NCBI GenBank assembly: GCA_019137255.1
Contig: WPDH01000042.1
Span: 62,001 to 126,000, forward strand
Origin: Corinectria fuckeliana
Taxonomy: Eukaryota; Ascomycota; Sordariomycetes; Hypocreales; Nectriaceae
Length of the DNA stretch: 64,000 nucleotides
Direction: 5' to 3'
Of this stretch, positions 55,661 to 64,000 are shown in pieces (the stretch's first letter is position 1; the number at the start of each line of letters is the position of its first letter). The notes beneath the pieces were generated by a model. That model did not search any database and had not been told where the DNA came from. It saw nothing but the letters and a program-made list of their open reading frames with translations. The translations under genes were made by a program, and so were the position numbers.

Positions 55661-58231
55661 AGATAAGAGAAAGATTGGTGTAGGTGAGTCCAGGAAGGCA
55701 AGTAAGTGTAAGTGGTTGTTGTGCGTTTGTGGGAGAGAATGAGACGGTGGATGGTGGGTGGCCACGGGTGGGATCCGAGCGGCCGGGATGCTAAGGCAAG
55801 GAAGCTTTGCTGGCGGGCGCAGATGGGCGCCGATGAGGACCGTCGTCAGACGGGAGACCGGGGGGGTTAGCTGATAAGGCGGGCAAGCGGAGAGCCACTA
55901 AGACGGGGATAATGTCTTTGCTGTCAGTCAGTCAAACGAAAAAGGGATTTGTACTGGCTTCCGCAGCTCGTATGTAATTGTAATCCGCACTTTGCTCGTT
56001 GCGAGTGCCCAGCCCCTCCCAGATAGGTAGGTAGCGAGGTGCCGATGAAGGGTGGCGCTGCCGTTGCCCTTGCGTTGCTGTGCTGTGTAGGTTGTGTTAC
56101 ACTGCGCCGTAGTGCGCTAAGCAGATGGCTGAGCAGATGACAGCCACCCGCCGCGACCTGAGATGCGAGGCGGGATGCCGGCGATAGAGGGACGCAGCCG
56201 GAGTGGGCGAACCGTGGCTCGGTGCGCCCGCTGCTGGAGATGCTGCCGTTTCCTTCGCTGTTTGCTGCTGCGCTCCGTCTCCTAGAGGGGGGTGTACGGT
56301 GCAATGCAGTAATTCAGAGTGCTATGACTGGCGTGCGTGTCTTATGGGAGAGGGGCGCCCAGAATAAAAGGGATGGAGTCTGTGGCCCTGGGGTCTTGAG
56401 GGATCCTGGGGGAACCGGGGGTGAATTCTGGAAGAGTTGGGAAGTTTGGGCTCTTTTGGTGCACTTGATTTGATAGGCAAGATAAGATACCAGAGATATG
56501 TACGTATGACTTGAAACTTCTCTTGACCCTTCAGGTTTGGTAGCCCCGGGGGGGGAGGGGTGAGAATCGGTAGAGGCGCGCAGACGAGATCTTGCTTTCA
56601 GGTAACGATGGAGACAAGGACCAGATAAGCTAGACTTATCGGCGTCATTGGGGAACGGTTGCTGGGCTAAAATGTCTCCAGATCGCCCGCAGAATGCCAC
56701 GATGTCGCTGACTGGGCGGCGTGTAAGCAGCCGTACGTATCGTATACGTGCGTTCGCGTCTCAGGACGACACAGCAAAAAAAGCCGAGTCGCAGCAGACG
56801 GAGACAGCTAAAGGGGAATAGAAGGAGAGGGCGAAAAGGAAGAGGAAGAGGAGAAAGAAGAGAGAAGAAGAAAAAAGAGAAAGAGAAAAGAAAGGCCGAG
56901 TCGAGGCAAGCGAAGACGTAAAAGAAAAGCGACAATCCCCAAGGACGCAATTGTCTGGACCCAAAGTGAGAAACGAGGCAGGCAATGACAGACATGTGGA
57001 CAGGATACTTGCGCCACCGCACATTATCCGGCCAGCGCCGAGGTACCCCAGAGCCAGTCTGCAAATCCCAAGTCCCGAGTCCCAAGCCCAAGAGCCCACC
57101 CCCCAAACGGAGCAGTGTCCAATAGGCGCAGGACGTGCGAATAGGGAACGGGAATGAGAGCGGGAATGGGGAACTACGTACGCCTTTTTGCCCAGAATGG
57201 GGAGTGAGGCGGAAGAGTCATGGACATGGGACGGGACGGCCGACCAGTGTCCATGATGATGAATGCTTCTGTCTCTCTCACCGCACAGCGCAATGCCTAC
57301 CCCTGGCTTGTCCTTACAAGCCAGTCCCAGGCCTCGGGCTTTTGGGAGGCTTACTGGGGGGAGGGCTTTTGCTGCTTTCCCCTCTATGTATGCAATCTTT
57401 CGCATACTATCCAAGCTTCTCGGCAGCGGGCGGAGCCAACCGATGAAAGACGATGATATGCGTATCAGGAAGCTTGGTGGGTAACTCCGCCATTGAAACA
57501 AAAAAAGGGCCAAGAAAGGCCGAGCAAGGCAAACGGACCCCCCCACCGCCACATGGCGAAAACCTACTGAGGGGAACCATATCGTGTTAGTGCAATCGAC
57601 TTCGGGACACCAAAACACTTGGGGGGGTTTAATAGCGAACACTTTGCCCCTAGCCGCGCAAGAAGAGCCTCCCGGCTCCTCGCTCAATCTCCGAGCCGGT
57701 TTGGTATTCGGGAGAAGAAGGTGGGAAGAAGGGGGGGGGCTTCCATCAACCATCCATCACACAGATGGGAGAATATGGGGATGGATCCTGGCATGGGACG
57801 ACGCCCGGGTAAAGAGTATTTTCGCGGGCGGCCGCGGCCAACGACGTCGTACCGCATCCTGTCAAATTGGGGTCGGTTCAGCTTCATCCAAGGCCCCAAT
57901 AGCTCTCTCACTGCTCAGTCAAGCAAGACTGCTGTGCGGCCCCGGTGGCCAGGTCCCCCAGCCGCCGGAGTGCCAGTCAACCAGTGTGCAGTCCCCCCGG
58001 AGCCGAGGATAAAGTCTTTGGAGAGTAGTAGGCCGTAGGTCGTAGGTACATAGTAGGTGGTAGACCTAGGCGGCAGGCGGGGAAGGCGGCAGGCGGGCCT
58101 AGAGGCAGGGTCAGTATCGAGCAGAAAATGGGCGTCGCGAGTCGCAGCAAGCAAGCAGCAAGCTTATCTCTGGCCAGAAGCGCAGAGGAGATAGAAATAT
58201 GAGATAGAAATACATAATGGCAAAAGATAAG
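55661..58231. promoter_or_regulatory. Cluster of GATAAG sites upstream of the Zn2Cys6 factor gene
   Basis: Perfect GATAAG (either strand) occurs at 55662, 55873, 56481, 56624, 56635 (reverse), 58163 (reverse) and 58226. Two more lie in the first intron (54454, 54611). GATAAG is the core site of AreA/NIT2-type nitrogen GATA factors. In ~3.2 kb of unbiased sequence about 1.6 would be expected on both strands together. Confidence 0.5.
56624..56640. promoter_or_regulatory. Inverted pair of GATA sites
   Basis: The sequence GATAAGCTAGACTTATC places two GATAAG cores in inverted orientation five bases apart, an arrangement known for strong AreA/NIT2 binding. It lies about 1.6 kb upstream of the factor's start codon. 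Confidence 0.45.
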
Positions 58232-59052
58232 TTAATCACCACCCTGAAAAGCAAACGAGGGACCACCACAAAAAAAAACCTCGCGCCTCAGTCAGAACCA
58301 CATAAAAGTAACCACTCGTAACTCGTCCATCTCAAACCTAGCCCCTCCCTCCAACTCGCACCTAAACTCACGGCTTCGAGGTCGTCGTGACATGAAGATG
58401 CGGCGGGGAGCCTTACAAAGCCGGTGTATGTTGTACCCAGAAATGCCGTCTGACACTGCTTGGCTAGGGCGCAGGGAGACGCCGATTACCAAATGGAAAG
58501 GCCGTCTTTTCCCTCTTTCTGCATGGTCCGGCAGTTGCTCTAACGTAATGGCTCGTCCGGGGGGGGCCTAGAGTCATCCTTTGGGGGAGGGGGGCGCGGT
58601 GGCTTCTGACCCGTCCACAGAGCGCCGGTTTATCGCTGCACACCCACTACAACTTTGATAGAGATATGTGAGAATAATGATGAAGAGAGGAGGAGACTGC
58701 TGATATGATTACCTCCAAATGAGTTACCGGTGGAAATATTCTATACCGGTAGTGCTGTCTTCCATACTTAGGTACTTATTAGTGATGGAATGGACCCTGC
58801 TGCACGGATCACCCCAGCATGAGGGCGGCTAATTAACCTTTCACCAGGGCACACGCAGGGCACTTCCTGCCCCAGGCAGCTGGAACCCAAACTTCAAGTC
58901 TCGACTCCGTACACAGTAATTCCAAACTTTCTGCTCAGTTCATCACACCGATGCGATGTACGCATATAGTACCTATACAATATCCAGTACTACACGGCAT
59001 CCGTAATCACCTCCCTCTAGCAACAATCTCGGATCAAACGAGATAAAGACGA

Positions 59053-59358
59053 TCAAGAAAGCACGCCAGCTAGCCTAGAGGAGCAACTCAACAGCACGCG
59101 CGAAACAACACCTACCCCGTCTCCATTCTCCATCATGACCCCTAGTTCCCAGTACCCCGTCTTTTCCCTCCTATCCCACATCACCGATACAACGCTCTCT
59201 GTGCAATCTGCTGACATCCATCTGCTTTTCACACCACGATCTATCTCCAGCCCCTCGTCAGTCCGGAGCCGCCCACCGCTCTCGGCATCGCCCCGGCCCC
59301 TTTCCTTTCGCACCGAGTAGGTCCCCGGCCTCAACTCGACGCCTTCAAGCCCCGACAT
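59053..59358 (-). CDS. Small hypothetical protein, possibly first exon or remnant
   Basis: No family recognised. The minus-strand frame of 101 codons has a protein-like mix of charged and aromatic residues (RPGTYSVRKERGRG, then GGRLRTDEGLEIDRGVKSRW, then SVVSVMWDRREKTGYWELGV), unlike the low-complexity frames around it. A GTAGGT splice donor follows the ...MENGDG codons near 59117, so the real gene may continue through an intron. No downstream exon could be joined with confidence. It may be a genuine short gene or a remnant. Confidence 0.3.
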   Translation of the reverse strand: MSGLEGVELRPGTYSVRKERGRGDAESGGRLRTDEGLEIDRGVKSRWMSADCTESVVSVMWDRREKTGYWELGVMMENGDGVGVVSRVLLSCSSRLAGVLS

Positions 59359-60575
59359 GCTCCGATGCCGCCAAGCATGGGATGGAGACTGCAGAATCTC
59401 TCACTAGCCACCTCATCTATTACCATCAACTAACTCCCGGTCGGGCAGGAGGCTTCTCTATCCATCCTGTTGTGTCATGAATCGATAGGACAGCGAATGT
59501 GTGATGCAACGCAATGCGTGACCACAGCGTAACCTCGTCGGTTTGTCTCTTATCCAAACACCCCTTACGACACGACTCAGAGAACTGTTTGGCCTCACCG
59601 TAATTACAGCAACGACAGCAACGTCCATACGCTGAGTTCCAGAAAGTTTATTGTTATCAACCACTTCAACAGCCTCCACACGTCTCTCGACCAAATACCT
59701 TGACTGTGATTGGGTCTTCAACGGCTCCATCTTCCTGGAGAACCTGCCACTGGATAAACGTGATCCGAATACGTCCCATATCCCTGACGTACGTCCTCTC
59801 GGCTGTGCTACCAGCGCATGTGTGTGCGTCCCGCATGCGCGCCTATCGTGGAGGCCCTGGTCCACTGGAACCAGCGTCTACCCACCCAAGACCCTCTACC
59901 ACACCCATCACCCTCATTCGTCGCCCTGATGCAATCTTGGCCCAGCAAAGACCAGCAAGCAGCAAGCACCGAGCCGCCTTGCGTCGTGGGGGCACCGGGG
60001 TGTGCGGTCCTTGACCAGGCGGTCCATGCTCCTGCACAGACCGACTCATCGTGCCAAGACTGGGTCCCTGCGAGGCCACTCCGGAGCGTCGTCGCTCGCT
60101 CGTCCGGGGCTCCGGATTGAGGCTGTACATAGGCCTACGACGTCCTCAGCATGGGATGAGACAAGCAGGAGGCACCGACATATAGTAGGGCTCCATCCTC
60201 CACCCAGCTAAGCGTCGATCCATGGCCAGAATTCGGAGCGGTGAAGCTCTTTCTCTGGCAGCGAGCGTCTCGGCCTCTCCTTGAGTCCCGTCCTAACGAA
60301 AAATTCCTCGCCTTCCCATTAGACCTAGACCCTAGATGAAGGTCTTCTTCCCTAACCCTGGTTTGTGGAGCCCCAGCTTTCTGTGCTTCAAATCCCTCGC
60401 CAATACCACGTGAGTGTGGGGATGCGACGGCATCTTTATCGGCATCCCACGACATTTATCCCCGAATTAGGCTCTCAACTTACTCGTATCTTGAGTCTTG
60501 CTTCTTATTCATCATCGCCATCGGATATCTGCTGAATCCCAGGCTGCTCTGACAAACGCCTTGCTGCATGGCCCA

Positions 60576-61480
60576 CTAGGGCCTCTCTGGCTGCGTCCAG
60601 ACCATCGTTCTTTCAGCATAGTGCTTCGTTGGTTCGCTCGACCCACGTGGTGGCAGCATCATTGTGAGTTCCAGCCTAGTTTCGAAGCCAAGTCTCTCGT
60701 AAAACGTAACGGCGTTCATCGTGGCCTCTAGTATGGCTGGTGCTCCGTTCGCGGCAGCCTTGGCCTGCACCTTGCGCAACAGCCAAGACGCAACTCCTCG
60801 ACCGGTCCATTCGGGATGAGTACAGAGATACGTCACGTCTGAAAACCCCTCGCTGTCAGCAACTTGAAGGCTAAAACAGGAGTGTGTCGAAGAGTTTATT
60901 TTAATGCGAGTTAGGCTCTGGAAACAGGTTCTGTTGACCAACCGCAGCTCGTCAACAGTTAACAACTCATGCATGAGCTCAACGCGGGAAGTGTCCGGCT
61001 GGGCTTGGCCGCAGTGCGAGACCCACCGCGACCTGCCGCTCCCGCTCCCGGTGAGTGAACCAGCGAATGAGTGAGTGACTTACGGTAATGTGCCCGGTTG
61101 CCTAGAATCTTGCGCCTTGCCTCCTTGGTGAGTTCGGCGTACGAGTCGAGGTACTCCCGTCGGCAGGATTCCGGGAATACCTCCTCCTGCTCCTCCTCCT
61201 CCCCCATCTCTTTGTCCTCGAGCCGCCTCTGCCGCTGCAAGTTCCACTTGACGAAGCCTGCTATCGTTCCGGTATCGGTATCCCGCGCGATTAGCACGCC
61301 CTTGTCGTCGTCCGCCATGTGATGCAGAGTGTCTTCGCACAGATATCCCCGGAAATATTCAAGAGCCTCGGGACTTGGGAATTGGGCGTGCATCAGCAGG
61401 TTCGCGTCCATGGCAGCCAGGTGCGTGCTGGCCACACCCGCGACGTCATTCTCCGAGGGTGCGACGATGTCGAACGCCAT
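60576..61480 (-). CDS. GNAT-family N-acetyltransferase
   Basis: Predicted acetyl-CoA-dependent acetyltransferase; the substrate is unknown. Minus-strand exons 61480-61084 and 60838-60576 code 219 residues, joined across a 245-nt intron (GTAAGT..CTGAC..TTTCAG). The N-terminal part has the fold's first strand and helix (FDIVAPSENDVAGVASTHLAAMD) and a strand GVLIARDTDTGTIAGFVKW. An acidic insert (EMGEEEEQEE) and a helical segment follow. The acetyl-CoA region is VTYLCTHPEWTGRGVASWLLRKVQAKA (split here: VTYLCTHPEW, TGRGVASWLLRKVQ), then the typical APAILEATMNAVTFYERLGFE, with the catalytic-region Tyr in FYERLGF. The splice placing His before VTYL was chosen because branch site, acceptor and phase agree. 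A downstream frame with its own ATG inside the intron would otherwise give an unrelated beginning. Confidence 0.85.
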
Positions 61481-62228
61481 GACGAGGCGTAGACAAAATG
61501 TCCAGCGAGTGTAAGTGAGCCCCGGTGGTGGGAATGTTAAATTGACCAACCAGAAACAAGGCGAGGGTATTTAAAAAAAACCTAGAATGGCCATTATAAG
61601 TCATATTATAAGTCATGTGATCTAAGCTTGAAATCAACGACAACTGCTCGGCTTCTTGAAGTCCTCACGTCGAGGGCACTACTACCTTCGGCCAGGAAAG
61701 CGACCCGAAAAGGTAGCTGGCTTTTCTTCATACCCGCCCACACAAGAGCTGGATGCGCGTCCACCTGGACTAGGAATGTGGTTCATCAAGTACTAGGCAC
61801 TGAAGTCATCTCGTGAACCACAACACCTTTTGCTTAGCGAATAATGAATAAGCAAACGCGAGAAGCTATTTAACGTTTTATCATAATTCCTGAACCATGC
61901 TGCCCTTACCTCTTTCTGGAAAGTTTGACTCGCTGGCTCAACGAGTCTGACTTTGGCATGGCACTGAAGATTTGGTTTATTGGAACGTAATCTTCGAAAC
62001 ACAAAAGCTCGTGTATACGGAACCTGAGCCTGACTAGCATTATTATCATTGCGGATTCTATGTCCCTTCTATCACGGAGTCCGGATCTCTAAGATATACC
62101 TAGAAAACCAAGCCATTAAGTCATAAGCGCCGGGTTGGCTGAAGCACCCCCCCCACTCACTCCACGCGTCTAATTCTTCCAATAACCACTATACTCAGCC
62201 TTGTCTTGGATTCGGCGCAGTCATCGAC
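61481..62228. other. Spacer between GNAT start and tyrosinase 3' end
   Basis: Contains the upstream region of the GNAT gene, with an (ATTATAAGTCAT)2 direct repeat at 61593-61616, and the 3' region of the tyrosinase gene. No gene is supported. Confidence 0.5.
61593..61616. repeat. 12-bp tandem direct repeat
   Basis: Two perfect copies of ATTATAAGTCAT lie ~115 bp upstream of the GNAT start codon. Each contains TATAA on the + strand and TTATAA on the other. Confidence 0.85.
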
Positions 62229-63962
62229 TTAGTTGTGGTGCTCGTCGTGGTGCTCCTTGCCGCCATGGGCGTCGGAACTCTGGCAATAGCACCATTGCTT
62301 CTGGACGGGAGGTGCCGTGCGCCGGCGGGCGTTGTCGTAGGTGGGAAGCTCGCAGTCGCGGGCGGGAGGAGTGAACTCGACGTCCTCGAGCTCGAGGTCT
62401 AGACTGGGAACGGACTCGATAGGGATGTTTGTTCCGTCGTGCTGCGATCGTTAGTCCTCTGCTCCGACAACTGATATCTTACAATGCGCTTCGGCGGAGG
62501 GACATACCTGGACAATCTCGACTTGGAGGTCGGCAAGAATCGTGTCAACCATGGAGTCGCGAGTATAACCAAGCACCTGGGTGGTGTTGATTGCAGCGTC
62601 GAGCGAGAACTCGCCATGAATGGTACCGCGGGTCGGCTGCTGCATCACCACCTGACCAGCAACCTTCTTCCCGCCCAAGTACAGGTTCACGGAGCAAGGG
62701 CGCTCGACCTCTTGGACGTCGAGCTTGACACGAGCAAAGAAGCGGGTGGCGACGTCCTTGCCGTCGCCGCGGCGCACCACGCGACGGGCTTTGGTCTCTC
62801 CGTCTCCGTACAGGCGGTTGATGAGCCGGGTTGCGTCCTGCTGCATCTGGGTCTCGGACTTCTTCCAGTACTCCAGGCCCTCGTAGGTGTAGCCGAACGT
62901 CTGGATGCTCTCGACGGAGTCGGAGGTGTGGAAGTTGTCCGAGTCGGCGAAGAAGGGCGCCAGCGGGGACTTGGGCGTGATGGTGGTTCCGGCGGGCGAC
63001 ATCCAGCGAGCACCGCCAGAGTACGACTGATTGAACATAACCTGGTCGGGGCGTATAGCCTGCCAGTAAGCCCACAGTCGGTCGACGTTGCAATGATGGA
63101 GCATGCTTCAAAGGCGATTAGTTACAACTCGACGGATTCACCTGGACCAACTTACAACAGGGGATCAAAGGCGGAGAACTCGGCCGACAGGAACTGTCCA
63201 CCACAGGCTCCGTCCCAGTGAATGCCATTATGGATTTGTTCTAGACTGGTGCCACCGTTTCCAGTAGTCGCAAACTCATCAAATGTGTTGGTATGTGTGA
63301 AGGCATCATACTACCAACCAATATTAGCCTCACGTCTTGGAACCTCGGCCGCTCAATATGTACTCACCAGCCACTGCTTGTACGGGCGATCGTCTAGGAG
63401 CTCGTTCGCAGAGTCGGGGAAGCTCTTCGGCGAGGGACATCGGTAGATACGAGATCGGTTTTCGCTATCGAAAGACCCGTAGGTACCATTGAGTGCCGAA
63501 GCCGGGAACTTGTAGCCGGAAAGCGGGTTGTCGACCTGGATCTTCCGGATGCCACTACCATCGGGGGCGTTGACGGTCATTCTAGAAGGGACTGTTGCCT
63601 CGGGAATGTCGCTGGAACCCCAATCCCAAAAGGGCGCCCGGAGAGATTCGGCGGCTTGGACGTACTGAGCGCGATACCGCTGAGGATATTCGTTGGCTAA
63701 GCGTTTGGCGGTAGCGACTAAGACTTGCTGGGAACTGTCAGGAGACCTCTTTAAGTCCTCGATAGAAATGACTTACCTCGTACAGAACGACATAAGGACG
63801 GTGCCATGTCAAGAAGAGCCTTTCCTAACAACCGTGTCAGCATCGTTGGACCAGGTGTTGCAAATATAAAACTGCTCACATTGTGGGGGCAGTAGCCCCC
63901 CCATCCGTTACCGTTCCTATCTCCGGTGCTGTTCCACTCGATGTACGGCTTCCCGTGAATCC
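62229..63962 (-). CDS. Tyrosinase (type-3 copper enzyme), 5' part beyond window
   Basis: Copper monooxygenase/oxidase acting on phenols, as in melanin or pigment formation. Minus-strand exons 63962-63880, 63824-63777, 63727-63368, 63310-63156, 63105-62508 and 62441-62229 join in phase to ~485 visible residues. A splice acceptor (CTAAC..AAAAG) precedes the first, so earlier exons lie outside. CuA residues are seen in GYCPH and in LFLTWHRPYVVLYE (a 48-nt exon). Typical FWDWGSSDIPEATVP follows. CuB is seen in IHNGIHW and LHHCNVDRLWAYWQA, the latter made across a splice. The C-terminal domain has TFGYTYEGLEYW, the conserved tyrosine region seen near the processing site in fungal tyrosinases. It then ends in an unusual His/Cys-rich tail (CYCQSSDAHGGKEHHDEHHN). 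Many small introns are normal for this family in fungi. Confidence 0.93.
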
Positions 63963-64000
63963 CTTTTCGACAGCGTTAGATGCAAACAAGACGGAGAATT

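Larger units (their letters stand above)
54996..60575. other. 5.6-kb interval with little coding evidence
   Basis: Upstream region of the Zn2Cys6 factor gene and downstream region of the GNAT gene. It contains a G run (55607-55618), A/G-rich low-complexity DNA (56820-56935), the GATA-site cluster, and one weak coding candidate at 59053-59358. A 330-codon open frame at 56761-57753 is attributed to the CT-rich composition. Confidence 0.45.

Noticed and set aside
56761..57753. 330-codon minus-strand open frame in the upstream region of the Zn2Cys6 factor
   Set aside because: Composition is driven by a CT-rich tract (Ser/Leu/Phe runs) and no domain, signal or splice context supports it. It might at most lie in a long transcribed leader.
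60576..60974. Alternative 132-codon form of the GNAT C-terminus starting inside the intron
   Set aside because: The added residues have no similarity to the fold, whereas splicing to 60838 joins both halves of the acetyltransferase in phase.
37390..64000. Idea of a secondary-metabolite or pigment cluster around the tyrosinase, flavoprotein and Zn2Cys6 factor
   Set aside because: Genes are far apart, no synthase or transporter is present, and the others are housekeeping or of unknown role. The co-location is not sufficient.

Overview
The window looks like nuclear DNA of a filamentous ascomycete (Pezizomycotina), most likely a Sordariomycete. Genes are sparse (about one per 4 kb) and are interrupted by short introns with GT...AG ends and ctgac/ctaac branch sites. 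Beta-tubulin has introns after codons 4, 12 and 53 and within codon 317. The families present (SWF1, Byr4-like, DAL81/TamA-like, FMC1, HAL2, tyrosinase) fit a filamentous fungus. I see no prokaryotic features, no CRISPR array, no convincing tRNA or rRNA and no autonomous transposon. At most there is one degenerate LTR-like remnant.

Layout. 1-1.6 kb: a Rap1-like telomere protein (minus strand, runs off the left edge). 2.6-3.9 kb: SWF1-type DHHC palmitoyltransferase (+). 4.2-5.4 kb: AHA1, the Hsp90 co-chaperone (minus). 9.1-12.7 kb: a 1187-residue low-complexity/coiled-coil fungal protein (+). 13.3-13.7 kb: FMC1, ATP synthase assembly (minus). 14.3-15.6 kb: HAL2/MET22 3'(2'),5'-bisphosphate nucleotidase (+). 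15.8-16.7 kb: mitochondrial ribosomal protein uL6m (minus). 17.2-18.9 kb: beta-tubulin (minus). 20.8-23.2 kb: GCN20 ABC-F ATPase (minus). 23.2-30.9 kb: a 7.7-kb interval with no supported gene. 30.9-34.6 kb: a Byr4/Bfa1-like septation regulator (+). 37.4-44.7 kb: a 2387-residue multi-pass membrane protein with a huge low-complexity tail carrying many Leu-Trp motifs (minus). 47.5-48.3 kb: an FMN-binding split-barrel (PNPOx-like) protein (+). 48.5-50.3 kb: a membrane protein fused to a spermidine-synthase-like domain (minus). 52.4-55.0 kb: a Zn2Cys6 transcription factor resembling DAL81/TamA (minus), with an upstream region rich in GATAAG sites. 60.6-61.5 kb: a GNAT acetyltransferase (minus). 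62.2-64 kb: the 3' part of a tyrosinase gene (minus, cut by the right edge).

The genes do not form a biosynthetic cluster or defence island. They are mostly housekeeping functions: translation, mitochondria, cytoskeleton, chaperone cycle, lipidation and cell-cycle control. The most unusual items are the giant membrane protein with about 21 Leu-Trp-type motifs and duplicated modules, the ARID-like segment in the Rap1-like protein, the membrane-anchored spermidine-synthase-like enzyme, and the GATA-site-rich region upstream of a probable nitrogen-metabolism regulator. All exon borders were deduced by reading splice signals and reading frame by eye; none is backed by transcript data.
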